Positions 35,803-44,448 of a DNA stretch of 64,000 nucleotides are shown here, piece by piece. The notes under the pieces were generated by a model. It was given only the letters and a program-made list of their open reading frames with translations, did not search any database and was not told the origin of the DNA. The translations under genes were made by a program, and so were the position numbers. How positions within the stretch are numbered: the first letter of the stretch is position 1; every line of letters begins with the position of its first letter. This DNA is from Brachyspira innocens ATCC 29796 (GTDB taxonomy: Bacteria; Spirochaetota; Brachyspiria; Brachyspirales; Brachyspiraceae): positions 1 through 64,000 of the forward strand of contig NZ_ARQI01000120.1 in the NCBI RefSeq assembly GCF_000384655.1, given 5' to 3'.

Positions 35803-36732
35803 TTGCTTAAAAAAGATGTTAATCAAGAGTACAAAGGACCTGTCAGCGTATATTTAAAGCAGATAGGTGAAATAAGAAGACTCACTAAAGAAGAAGAATT
35901 AGATTTATGGCAGCGTCTTGAAGTTTGCCGAGATAAAAAGGCTTTGCTTTTAGAAAAAGAAGATGAAGAATCAAAAAAAGAGCTTGAGGCTTTAGAAAAA
36001 GAAATTGATTCTATACAGCATAAACTTGTAAAATCAAATTTAAGGCTGGTAATAAGCATAGCAAAAAGATACTACAACAGCGGTGTGCCTTTTATAGATA
36101 TTATAGATGAAGGTAATATTGGTCTTATAGAGGCAGTAAAAAGATTTGAATATAAAAAAGGGTTTAAATTTTCTACTTATGGGGTTTGGTGGATAAAGCA
36201 AAGCATAGTAAAAGAAATATCAAGCAAAAGGCATATTATACGCTTTCCTATGCATATAGCAAGGTTAATAAAAAAAAGCATACAAACTTCAAAGGTTTTA
36301 ACTCAGCAGCTAGGACGTGAACCTACTACCGATGAAATAGCCAAAGAAATGAAAATAGACAGAAAAACTCTTTCTTATATAATGATATTTACTCAGGATA
36401 CAGCTAGTGTCGATTCATTTTTTAAAAACTCTGATAATAATGATATGACATCAGTAATAGAAGATAAAAATTTCCCTTCGCCTCATCAAAAGGCATTTAT
36501 GGACAGTCTTAGAGATACATTAACTGAAGCTTTAAAATGTTTAGATGAAAAAGAGAGAACAGTTATCATTTCAAGATTTGGTTTGTATGGAAAAGAAGCA
36601 AAAACTTTAGAAGATACTGGTAAAGAATTAAATATTACACGTGAGAGAGTAAGACAGATTCAGATAAAAGCGATTAAGAAACTTGCAGGTCTTAATTTAT
36701 CTAAAGAATTAAAAAGTTTTTTGTGGGATTAG
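35803..36732 (+). CDS. RpoD-family (group 2) sigma factor
   Basis: This 309-residue alternative sigma factor directs RNA polymerase. Region 1.2 (GPVSVYLKQIGEIRRLTKEEEL) starts at residue 12. Region 2 (LVISIAKRYYNSGVPFIDIIDEGNIGLIEAV, FSTYGVWWIKQSI) lies near 95-145, region 3 near 150-200 and the region 4 HTH (TLEDTGKELNITRERVRQIQ) near 270-290. Region 1.1 is absent, so it is a non-primary, RpoS-like sigma rather than the housekeeping factor. The start is a TTG at 35803, six bases after AGGA. No upstream ATG in frame is available and the family alignment needs this N terminus, so a weak start codon appears to limit its synthesis. Confidence 0.88.
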   Translation: MLKKDVNQEYKGPVSVYLKQIGEIRRLTKEEELDLWQRLEVCRDKKALLLEKEDEESKKELEALEKEIDSIQHKLVKSNLRLVISIAKRYYNSGVPFIDIIDEGNIGLIEAVKRFEYKKGFKFSTYGVWWIKQSIVKEISSKRHIIRFPMHIARLIKKSIQTSKVLTQQLGREPTTDEIAKEMKIDRKTLSYIMIFTQDTASVDSFFKNSDNNDMTSVIEDKNFPSPHQKAFMDSLRDTLTEALKCLDEKERTVIISRFGLYGKEAKTLEDTGKELNITRERVRQIQIKAIKKLAGLNLSKELKSFLWD

Positions 36733-36831
36733 CTTTATTTATCAAATAATACAATAAATTCTTTTTTTTATTAAACAATTTCTAATTTTACCGAAAAATT
36801 AATATATAAATAAAATCATGGATGGAATTTT

Positions 36832-37701
36832 ATGTCTAACGAAATGAAAGCAAAATTAAAACCAATTATCATTATAGTAATAGTTCTTGTGATTCTAGCT
36901 GCAGGATTTTTTATTGTCAAAAGTATTTTGAGCAGTAAAAATATACCTATATTTGATTTTACTCAAAATGAAACAAATGATATGCCTGAAGATACAATTA
37001 CTACAGATGATATATTCGGTGAAGATATAACACCTGAAGAAAAAGATTTTTTAGCAACTAATAATACAATAACACCTGATAATACTAATAATGTTCAGAC
37101 AAATAATGATTCTTCTATAAATCTTTCTGGAAATGGTTTATACGAAGTAAATACTAATAATATACCAGATATAGCTCCTTCTTCAAAACCAAATAATAAT
37201 AGAGGCAGTTCTGCGTATACTTATAATACAGAAAACTCAGTATTGGTAACTACTTCTAATACTCTTAGACCTAATAATAACAATATGATGAGTATGCAAT
37301 CATCTACTAATAATGATGTAAGAATAAGTTCATTTATCATAAACTATAATGACAGATTTGTAGCAAGCAGAAGCAATCCTCTTTTAATAACTTTGGCTGT
37401 AAAAACACCTCCAGAAGCAAGATATGCCAAAATAAGAGTGTATGCTAGAAAAATAGATAACAATTACAATATATTAAGCAGAGATTTAGTATTCTATTTG
37501 CCTAAAATATATGTACTTGACGGTCAGGCTCAGACACAGTTCTATTTTGCTGGAAGAATGTCATCTGGAAACCGTTATCTTCCTAAAGGCAGATATTTAC
37601 TATATGCTGAAGCTGAAATTACCGATGCTAATGGAATGTCTGTTGGAAAAACTGGCAGATATCCGCTTCCTAAATGGAATTATGTTGTAACTTTACAGTA
37701 G
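36832..37701 (+). CDS. Membrane-anchored Asn-rich protein of unknown function
   Basis: The 289-residue protein has one N-terminal helix (about 11-31, IIIIVIVLVILAAGFFIV). A long low-complexity Asn/Thr/Ser spacer (about 45-165) follows, then a compact beta-rich C-terminal domain (about 168-289, VRISSFIINYNDRFVASRSNPLLITL to YVVTLQ). The topology suggests a periplasmic or surface domain held off the membrane by a flexible stalk. No family is recognised. Confidence 0.7.
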   Translation: MSNEMKAKLKPIIIIVIVLVILAAGFFIVKSILSSKNIPIFDFTQNETNDMPEDTITTDDIFGEDITPEEKDFLATNNTITPDNTNNVQTNNDSSINLSGNGLYEVNTNNIPDIAPSSKPNNNRGSSAYTYNTENSVLVTTSNTLRPNNNNMMSMQSSTNNDVRISSFIINYNDRFVASRSNPLLITLAVKTPPEARYAKIRVYARKIDNNYNILSRDLVFYLPKIYVLDGQAQTQFYFAGRMSSGNRYLPKGRYLLYAEAEITDANGMSVGKTGRYPLPKWNYVVTLQ

Positions 37702-37723
37702 TTTTGATTTTTCATTGATTATT

Positions 37724-37760
37724 AAAGCTCTGGTATCTTAAGAGGTATCAGGGCTTTTTA
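37724..37760 (+). terminator. Terminator after the Asn-rich protein gene
   Basis: A 12-13 bp stem with G-U pairs (37724-37737 with 37744-37757) and a short T run. Confidence 0.7.
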
Positions 37761-37836
37761 TGTATTTTGTATTATTATATGAAAATAATTTGAATAAAAA
37801 ATGTAAATATATGTTTATTTATTTTTGATAATATAG

Positions 37837-37842
37837 TATAAT
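37837..37842 (+). promoter_or_regulatory. Candidate -10 box for the 51-codon gene
   Basis: TATAAT 44 bp upstream of the ATG. The -35 region (TTTATT) is poor. Confidence 0.35.
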
Positions 37843-37885
37843 CTCTATCAGGAACAAAGCTATATTTAAAAAGGAGTTTACAAAT

Positions 37886-38041
37886 ATGGTTACAGCTATC
37901 ACAACGACTGACACAACTAATACTTATGTTACGTCAATAGGCGGGGTAAATATCACTGTTAGAAATAATTTTTCTGACAACACAGCAACAGTAGAGGTAG
38001 AACCAAAGATTACTGGCGGTGCTTTAAACGTACAAGGGTAA
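37886..38041 (+). CDS. Small Thr/Val-rich protein (51 residues)
   Basis: The ORF starts with an ATG nine bases after a perfect AAGGAG SD, ends in TAA and is followed by a strong terminator, so it is a convincing small gene with its own transcript. The product is rich in Thr, Val, Asn and Gly, has no Cys, no membrane helix and no signal peptide, and is mildly acidic. The segments TSIGGVNITV and TATVEVEP suggest a short beta structure. Its base and codon use is less AT-biased than the neighbouring genes. No family is recognised. A double-Gly at residues 19-20 recalls bacteriocin leaders, but nothing else does. Confidence 0.7.
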   Translation: MVTAITTTDTTNTYVTSIGGVNITVRNNFSDNTATVEVEPKITGGALNVQG

Positions 38042-38123
38042 TATTTTTCCCTTATCGCATGTAATTATCGGTTCTTATTTTTTTTACTTTAATGAAAAAA
38101 GTAGTTATTGTTCATTAAAAAGT

Positions 38124-38160
38124 AATGGGGCTATTGGTGGGATAATAGTCCCATTTTATT
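38124..38160 (+). terminator. Terminator of the 51-codon gene
   Basis: A 12-bp stem (38124-38135 with 38144-38155, one G-U) followed by TTATTTTTTA. Confidence 0.8.
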
Positions 38161-38301
38161 TTTTATAGTTAAATCTTATATTAAATAATTTTCAAGTTTA
38201 AAAATAATTTTTATATCTCAATTCTATATAACCATTGCAAAAAATATTTTAAAATGATAGTATAATTAATATAGTTATAATAATTTAAGGAAATTAATAT
38301 T

Positions 38302-39369
38302 ATGGATATAAAAAATATTAACGATATAAGAAAAAAAGTAAAGACTGTAAAAATAGGAAATATTTTAATAGGTTCTGATAATCCTATAAGCGTTCAGTCT
38401 ATGACAAATACAGATACAAGAGATATAAAATCTACAGTAGAGCAAATAAAATCACTTGAAAATGCAGGTGTTGATATAGTAAGGCTTGCAGTACTTGATA
38501 TGGATGCAGCAAAAGCCATAAAAGAGATAAAAAAACAAACTAAAGTACCATTAATAGCAGATATACATTTTGATCATAATTTGGCATTAGAGAGTATGAA
38601 AAGCGGTATTGATGCTTTGAGGTTAAACCCAGGTAATATAAAAAACAAGGAAAAGGTAAAAGAGGTTATAAAAGAGGCTAAAGATAGAAACCTTACTATA
38701 CGTGTAGGAGTTAATGGCGGAAGTTTAGACAGAAGCATATACAAAGAAGTAACAGCTGAAAATATGGTAAAAAGTGCCACTGAGCATATAAAATTAATGG
38801 AAGATTTGGATTTTACAAATATTAAAGTATCTTTAAAATCTTCTGATATAAAAACTACAATAGAAGCAAATATGTTATTTAGAGAAAATTTTAATTATCC
38901 AATACATCTTGGAGTGACTGAGGCTGGTACATTAAGAAGCTCGCTTATAAAAAGTACAAGTGCTTTATCATTTTTAATAATGCAGGGAATAGGAGATACT
39001 ATAAGATATTCTATAACTGGAGATCCTTTAGAAGAGGTAATGGCTGGAAAGATGCTTCTTAAATTTTTGGGACTTAGAAAAGAGCCTTCTATAGAAATAA
39101 TATCATGTCCTACTTGCGGAAGATGTCAGGTTAATGTTGAAGAGGTTGCTAGTTTTATAGAAAAGCATGTACAAAATATAAAGAAAAATATCACTATAGC
39201 TATTATGGGCTGTGTTGTTAATGGACCTGGTGAAGCTAGGCATGCTGATTTTGGTGTAGCTGGAACGGCAGATGGTAATTTTATTTTCTTTGAAAAAAAT
39301 AATGAGCCTATAAAAGTTTCAAGGGATAATATTATAGATTTTCTTACAAAAAAAATAGAAGAGTTTTAA
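38302..39369 (+). CDS. ispG: 4-hydroxy-3-methylbut-2-enyl diphosphate synthase
   Basis: IspG (GcpE) is the iron-sulfur enzyme of the MEP isoprenoid pathway that makes HMBPP. The 355-residue length suits the short bacterial form. VQSMTNTDTRD lies near 32, PLIADIHFDHNLAL near 90, the iron-sulfur ligands CPTCGRC near 272 and MGCVVNGPGEARHADFGVAG near 310. An AAGGAA SD precedes the ATG. It is monocistronic. Confidence 0.97.
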   Translation: MDIKNINDIRKKVKTVKIGNILIGSDNPISVQSMTNTDTRDIKSTVEQIKSLENAGVDIVRLAVLDMDAAKAIKEIKKQTKVPLIADIHFDHNLALESMKSGIDALRLNPGNIKNKEKVKEVIKEAKDRNLTIRVGVNGGSLDRSIYKEVTAENMVKSATEHIKLMEDLDFTNIKVSLKSSDIKTTIEANMLFRENFNYPIHLGVTEAGTLRSSLIKSTSALSFLIMQGIGDTIRYSITGDPLEEVMAGKMLLKFLGLRKEPSIEIISCPTCGRCQVNVEEVASFIEKHVQNIKKNITIAIMGCVVNGPGEARHADFGVAGTADGNFIFFEKNNEPIKVSRDNIIDFLTKKIEEF

Positions 39370-39459
39370 GTTTTGATAAAAGATTTTTAAAATAAGTATA
39401 ATATGAGATTTAATAAATTTGGTTTTGAAGCAAGTTTATCAAATATCAATAACTCAAAA

Positions 39460-39600
39460 TTGACAAACTATACTTGTTAGGTATATACTAAAAATTTTTA
39501 AGTTTGTAGATTTTTTATCCTTTGGATATGCTTCGCGAAAGAATGCATATCTATATATTAAAATGATAATTTATACAACATGTAAGACATTATTTTTATA
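39460..39600. repeat. Dispersed mosaic repeat, copy 6
   Basis: Two promoter modules meet head to head around a shared TATATAC. The second-type module on the plus strand is TTGACA (39460-39465), 16 bp, TATATA (39482-39487). The first-type module on the minus strand ends in a decayed -35 (TCTACA, at 39509-39504). TGCTTCGCGAAAG and ACATGTAAGACAT fragments of the interior follow. No gene lies downstream of either promoter at close range. Confidence 0.5.
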
Positions 39601-39644
39601 TATAACCTTATCAAGAACTTTTAAAACAAATCTAATTTAGAATT

Positions 39645-39677
39645 AAAAAAGGCTTAAGTATTAATACTCAAGCCCTT
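39645..39677 (-). terminator. Terminator after htpG
   Basis: A GGCTTGAGTATT/AATACTTAAGCC stem with one mismatch, followed on the minus strand by six T residues. Confidence 0.8.
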
Positions 39678-39741
39678 TATTAAAATTTTTAATAAACTAA
39701 TTATTTTAATCAGTTATCAATTTTAATTATTTAAACATTTT

Positions 39742-41658
39742 TTATAATTTAAGCATTAATTTACTCATTCTGCTAGCAAATAATTTTGGGTCTTCAAGAG
39801 GAAGTCCTTCAAGTATACATGCTTCATCATATAAAAGCTCGCTGTATTCTTTAAAAAGATCTGAAACTTTATTTTCATTATACTCTTTTTCTATAGCTTT
39901 GAATACATCATGAGAAGTATTAATTTCTAATACTCTTTCTGGCTTCATACCAAACATATTATTTCCAGTTTCAGCCAAAACTTTAGCCATATTAAAGCTG
40001 ATAGAATCCTCTTTATTTGACAGACAAACAACACTCTCTTTAAGTCTGTTAGTCTCTCTTACTTCAGCAACTTTATCAGTACCTAATACATCTTTTATAG
40101 CATTAAGAACTTCTTTGCTTGCACTGTCTTTATTTTCATCTTTGTTTTCAGAATTATCAGCCTGAAGTATAGAGTGAAGTTTAGTACCGTCAAACTCTCT
40201 CATCATACTAACCATAAACTCATCTACTCTGTCAGTAAAGTATAATACTTCATAGCCTTTTTCTTTCATTCCTTCCATATGAGGAAGTTTTTCTATAGCT
40301 GATTTATCTTTAGCAGCAGCATAGTATATAAACTCCTGACCTTCTTTCATTCTTGATTTATATTCTGCTAATGTTGTATATTCTCCTTCTGCTGTACTAG
40401 AAGATTCAAATAACAAAAGATTTGCAAGTTTATCTTTTTTGCTGAAATCAGAATATATGCCTATTTTTATAGATTCGCCGAACTCTTTAAAAAACTTTTC
40501 GTATTTTTTTCTGTCATTTTTAAGCATATTTTCCAAAGTATCAAGAACTTTCTTTTCAACATTAGAAGCTATTCTTTTTAATTGAGTGCTATGCTGTAAA
40601 ATTTCTCTTGAAATATTAAGTGAGAAATCTGGAGAATCAACTAATCCTCTTACAAATTTTAAATACTCTGGAAGTAAGTCTTTACATTTGCTCATTATAA
40701 ATACATTTCTTGAATAAAGTTCAAGTCCTCTTTCAAAATCAGGGTGAAGGAAATTGAAAGGAGCCTTTGAAGGTATAAATAAAAGTGCAGTATACTCTAT
40801 AGTACCTTCTGCCTTAGTATGTATAACCTCGAAAGGATCAGTATAATCATGAAAATGCTCTTTATAAAACTCATTATACTCTTCAGGCTTAACATCGCTT
40901 TTTGATTTCTGCCATATACTTATCATAGAGTTGATAGTTTTCTCTTCATACTGCTGAACTTCTTTTTCGTCCTTTTTAGGTATAGGCATATCCATAACTA
41001 TAGGATAATGAACATAATTAGAATATTTGTGTATTAAACGCTCTAATGTATATTTATTGCAGTAATCATCATCAATAAAACCTTCTTCTTCTAATTTTTC
41101 ATCTTTTCCTTTTAGTTTTAATATAATTTTTGTTCCTCTGTCTTGTTTATCAATATCTTCTACAGAGTAAGACCCGTCTCCATTACTTTCCCAGCGTACG
41201 CCTTTATCACTGTCAGCATGCTTTGTCTCTATTACAATATTATCAGCAACCATAAAAGCAGAATAAAAACCAACCCCAAACTGACCTATCAAATCAATAC
41301 CGCTTTCTTTTGATGCTTCTTTATCTTTCTGTATTCTTTCCAAAAATGCTTTAGTACCGCTTCTAGCAATAGAGCCTATATTATTAATAACATCCTCTCT
41401 AGTCATACCGATACCATTGTCCTGAATGGTTAGAGTTCTGTTTTGTTCATCTGTATCTATTTTTATTCTTAAATTATCTATGTCTGGGTATTTATCGCCG
41501 TTTGTTATAGATTCAAATCTTGCTTTATCTAATGCATCGCTTGCATTTGAGATAAGCTCTCTTAAAAATATTTCTTTATGAGTGTATATAGAATGCACCA
41601 TTAAATTTAATATTTGTTTAGTTTCGGCTTCAAAATTTAGTATTTGTTTTTCTGCCAT
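39742..41658 (-). CDS. htpG: Chaperone HtpG (Hsp90)
   Basis: HtpG is the cytoplasmic Hsp90 ATPase chaperone. The 638-residue protein has the N-terminal GHKL ATPase (ELISNASDALDKAR, DNGIGMTREDVINNIGSIARSGTKAF, GQFGVGFYSAFMVAD), the middle domain with FIPSKAPFN and NISREILQHS, and a C-terminal dimerisation domain ending near MSKLMLKL. A GGAG-type SD on the minus strand precedes the ATG. It is monocistronic with its own terminator. No CIRCE-type inverted repeat is visible upstream. Confidence 0.97.
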   Translation of the reverse strand: MAEKQILNFEAETKQILNLMVHSIYTHKEIFLRELISNASDALDKARFESITNGDKYPDIDNLRIKIDTDEQNRTLTIQDNGIGMTREDVINNIGSIARSGTKAFLERIQKDKEASKESGIDLIGQFGVGFYSAFMVADNIVIETKHADSDKGVRWESNGDGSYSVEDIDKQDRGTKIILKLKGKDEKLEEEGFIDDDYCNKYTLERLIHKYSNYVHYPIVMDMPIPKKDEKEVQQYEEKTINSMISIWQKSKSDVKPEEYNEFYKEHFHDYTDPFEVIHTKAEGTIEYTALLFIPSKAPFNFLHPDFERGLELYSRNVFIMSKCKDLLPEYLKFVRGLVDSPDFSLNISREILQHSTQLKRIASNVEKKVLDTLENMLKNDRKKYEKFFKEFGESIKIGIYSDFSKKDKLANLLLFESSSTAEGEYTTLAEYKSRMKEGQEFIYYAAAKDKSAIEKLPHMEGMKEKGYEVLYFTDRVDEFMVSMMREFDGTKLHSILQADNSENKDENKDSASKEVLNAIKDVLGTDKVAEVRETNRLKESVVCLSNKEDSISFNMAKVLAETGNNMFGMKPERVLEINTSHDVFKAIEKEYNENKVSDLFKEYSELLYDEACILEGLPLEDPKLFASRMSKLMLKL

Positions 41659-41901
41659 AATATAAACTCCTTCATTTATAAAAAATTCTTTATAGGTTAA
41701 AGATTAAATATAAAAGTATTAAAGTGAATATATAAAGTCTAAATATATAAAAGTTAAAAATAAAAAAAGTAAAAAGTTTGTGAATATTTTATAATTATAA
41801 TAAAAATTTTAAAAAAAGCAAATATTTTATTACAATAAATTTTGATTATTTATATAATATTTTATATACTATATATCATAATAAGATATTTGGGTAAAAA
41901 A

Positions 41902-42825
41902 ATGTATACTATTTTAGAATTGATACTTCCTATATTTGTTTTGATAGCATTCGGTAAAATATTAAAACATTTCAATATAATCACTAATGAAGGAATAAAA
42001 ACTATAAAAAATTTGGCAGTTAATTTATTTCTTCCATTTACTTTTTTTAATATTATTATTCATGGTACATTTAATAAGGATTCTATAGTATTAATAATAG
42101 CTGGTTTTATCATTATATTTGCTGCATATTTGTTAGGCTTCTTGTACAAACCATTATTTACAAACGATATAAGAGAATATGTGCCTTATACAAATACATG
42201 TATTGAAAGCGGAATGTTTGCTTTAGCTGTACTTAATATGATTATAGGAAAAGATAATCTCTTTCAAATAATACAAATGGATATGGTAAATAATATATTT
42301 GTTTTTACGGTGGTTACAACTGGATTGACTTTAATATCTGGAAATAAACAAAGTACCAAACAAATAATAAAATCTATATTCACAAGTCCAATAATAATAA
42401 GCCTCATATTAGGTATAATAGGTGCTTTATTTAATTTAGGAGAAAAAATTGATAATTCAAATTTGTCATCTACATACAATAGAATAATATCTTTTTTAAC
42501 AGAGCCTTTATCCCCTATGATATTAATATGTATAGGTGCTGAACTTGAATTTGAAATAGATATATTCAAAAAAGCAATTAAATTATTCTTTGTAAGATTT
42601 GCTACTATGGCGGTATTAATATCATTAACTTTATTTGTTATGTCAAAAATCATCACTGTAAATTCAATTCTTATAAAGTCTATGATTATATATTTTCTAT
42701 CTCCATCGCCTTTCATACTATTAATGTATACGAATGATGAAAAAATTAATAAATTTATATCTGGTTTCTTGTCGCTTCAAATTATAATGTCATTGATATT
42801 CTGTGTAATTATTAGTTTTGTATAA
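41902..42825 (+). CDS. AEC-family transporter
   Basis: The 307-residue membrane protein has about ten hydrophobic helices and the auxin-efflux-carrier family pattern, with the opening LELILPIFVLIAFGKILKHF. These carriers export or exchange organic acids such as malate. The start is placed at the ATG 41902, whose product begins exactly where homologues begin. An in-frame TTG at 41842 would add 20 residues that read through the probable promoter. No substrate can be assigned. Confidence 0.8.
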   Translation: MYTILELILPIFVLIAFGKILKHFNIITNEGIKTIKNLAVNLFLPFTFFNIIIHGTFNKDSIVLIIAGFIIIFAAYLLGFLYKPLFTNDIREYVPYTNTCIESGMFALAVLNMIIGKDNLFQIIQMDMVNNIFVFTVVTTGLTLISGNKQSTKQIIKSIFTSPIIISLILGIIGALFNLGEKIDNSNLSSTYNRIISFLTEPLSPMILICIGAELEFEIDIFKKAIKLFFVRFATMAVLISLTLFVMSKIITVNSILIKSMIIYFLSPSPFILLMYTNDEKINKFISGFLSLQIIMSLIFCVIISFV

Positions 42826-42864
42826 TTCTTAAAAATTAAAAAATAATAAAATTTTTTAAAAAAT

Positions 42865-42924
42865 GTTAGAATATACTAACAAAACTATTGACAATTTTTA
42901 ACCTATATGTTAGAATACTCTAAC
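42865..42924 (+). promoter_or_regulatory. Promoter with twin operators for the DUF3793-flavodoxin operon
   Basis: TTGACA (42888-42893), 17 bp and TAGAAT (42911-42916) form a near-consensus promoter. Two 16-bp imperfect palindromes of the form GTTAGAAT-N-CTAAC flank it: 42865-42880, just upstream of the -35, and 42909-42924, covering the -10. A dimeric repressor bound to both would shut the promoter. No regulator gene is adjacent. Confidence 0.7.
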
Positions 42925-42937
42925 AATAGGAGATTGA

Positions 42938-43504
42938 ATGTTTGATAAATTAATTATTGACCATTGTGCACCTGCTTTATCAGGTATAAAAATTGCTAAT
43001 ATATTTACTTGTGAATATAAGTATAAAGGAGAAGTTAATAAAAAAGTTTCTTTATACAACAATATTCTAAACAAAAGAGGTATAAACGTAGCTGTAATAA
43101 AATACTATGATAATAAGGCTGTAGTTTATGTTTATAACAAAAAAGCATTAGAAAATTATTTATCAGATGATAATATTTTTAAGTTTTTGAAAAATTACGG
43201 ATATAAGTCAAAAAATATACATGAAAGCATAGAGACTTTGAAAAGAAGAATGCAGTATTCTAAAACATTTCCTCATGAAATAGGTATATTTTTAGGCTAT
43301 CCGCTTATAGATATAAACGGCTTTATAAATAACTATGGTAAAAATAGTTTATATACTGGATATTGGAAAGTGTATCATAATAAAAAGGAAGCTATAAAAA
43401 TTTTTGATAATTATAATAGATGCAGAACTTTTTATATAAATACATTTTTAAGAGGGAAGGGCATTTTGGAGATAATGGACGATTACAAACTTCATTTTTT
43501 ATAA
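42938..43504 (+). CDS. DUF3793-like protein
   Basis: The 188-residue cytoplasmic protein has the DUF3793 pattern: HCAPALSGIKIANIF at the N terminus, LNKRGINVAVIKY, FPHEIGIFLGYPLIDINGFI near 108, and FDNYNRCR near the C terminus. The family often sits next to flavodoxins, as here, but its role is unknown. A TAGGAG SD (42926-42931) precedes the ATG. It is the first gene of the pair behind the twin-operator promoter. Confidence 0.65.
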   Translation: MFDKLIIDHCAPALSGIKIANIFTCEYKYKGEVNKKVSLYNNILNKRGINVAVIKYYDNKAVVYVYNKKALENYLSDDNIFKFLKNYGYKSKNIHESIETLKRRMQYSKTFPHEIGIFLGYPLIDINGFINNYGKNSLYTGYWKVYHNKKEAIKIFDNYNRCRTFYINTFLRGKGILEIMDDYKLHFL

Positions 43505-43547
43505 TAAAAACAAAAGATTATTATTTATTACATAAGGAGGTAATAAT

Positions 43548-43979
43548 ATGAGTGATAAAATAGCAATAATATATTGGAGCGGCACAGGTAATACTGAGTT
43601 AATGGCTCAAAATGTAAAAAAAGGCATAGAAAATGCAGGAGGAGAAGCTGATATTTTTAGTGTATCAAGTTTCGATGCTGCAAATATAAACAACTATTCA
43701 AAAATAGCTTTAGGCTGTCCTGCTATGGGTTCTGAAGTTTTGGAAGAATCAGAATTTCAGCCTTTTTATGATTCTATAAGAGGAAGTTTATCAGGCAAAA
43801 AAGCTGCTTTATTCGGCTCTTATGATTGGGGCGATGGAGAATGGATGAGAAATTGGCAGGATGATGTAAGTTCTGCAGGTGCTTCTTTAGTTAAAGACGG
43901 ACTTATTGCAAATCTTACTCCAGATGACAATGCTGTAAGTGAATGTGTAAGTTTGGGCGAAGCATTGGTTAAAGCATAA
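43548..43979 (+). CDS. Flavodoxin
   Basis: A 143-residue FMN electron carrier. The phosphate-binding loop IYWSGTGNTELMA lies near residue 7, then CPAMGSEVLEES near 57, and LFGSYDWGDGEWMRNWQDDV near 87, where the aromatic residues stack on the flavin. A perfect AAGGAGG SD precedes the ATG, so it should be well translated. It is co-transcribed with the DUF3793 gene 43 bp upstream and likely repressed through the twin operators. Flavodoxins often replace ferredoxin under iron limitation. Confidence 0.93.
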   Translation: MSDKIAIIYWSGTGNTELMAQNVKKGIENAGGEADIFSVSSFDAANINNYSKIALGCPAMGSEVLEESEFQPFYDSIRGSLSGKKAALFGSYDWGDGEWMRNWQDDVSSAGASLVKDGLIANLTPDDNAVSECVSLGEALVKA

Positions 43980-44010
43980 ATAAATAAATAAAAATAAATC
44001 ATAAAACATA

Positions 44011-44046
44011 GAGGCATTAGCTTATAAAAAGTTAATGCCTCTTGTT
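44011..44046 (+). terminator. Terminator after flavodoxin
   Basis: GAGGCATTA/TAATGCCTC stem, then TTGTTATTT. Confidence 0.75.
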
Positions 44047-44118
44047 ATTTATTAATCAAAATTATAATATCTATAGGATATTTTATTAACAGAATTTATC
44101 ATAATATTAATAATATCA

Positions 44119-44400
44119 GTATATACTGAAAATTTTTAAGTTTGTCAATTTTTTATTCAACTTTTTCCCGCCGCACACCGCAGGCGGACTTCGTCAAAGT
44201 TGCAAAAAGTGCAAATCTAAAAATAATACTAAATAGTACTAATTATATTTTACATGTAGAATAAATTATTAAATTTAGCCTGAAATATGGCCTTTCACGA
44301 CTGCGGGCTGTGCCTGCTTCTTTGTGACAGCGTCCAAAAGAAGTGGGGTTTGGCACGACTATGAAGCCACAACTATAACTAAAAAAATACTAAATAAAAA
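44119..44400. repeat. Dispersed mosaic repeat, copy 7
   Basis: The promoter edge (minus-strand TTGACA 44148-44143, 17 bp, TATATA 44125-44120) is followed by the GC-rich CCCGCCGC...GGCGGACTTCGTC block (44168-44200), an ACATGTA palindrome and the CTTCTTTGTG...AAAGAAGTGGGG module also found in copy 2. The promoter points at the flavodoxin terminator, with no minus-strand gene to serve. Confidence 0.75.
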
Positions 44401-44448
44401 AACTATAAGTATTAAGAAATTGAGTTTTGAAACAAGTCTAAAGTAAAT

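Noticed and set aside
37886-38041. Bacteriocin precursor reading of the 51-codon gene
   Set aside because: It has a double-Gly but lacks a proper leader pattern, Cys residues, a cationic core, and any adjacent immunity or export gene.
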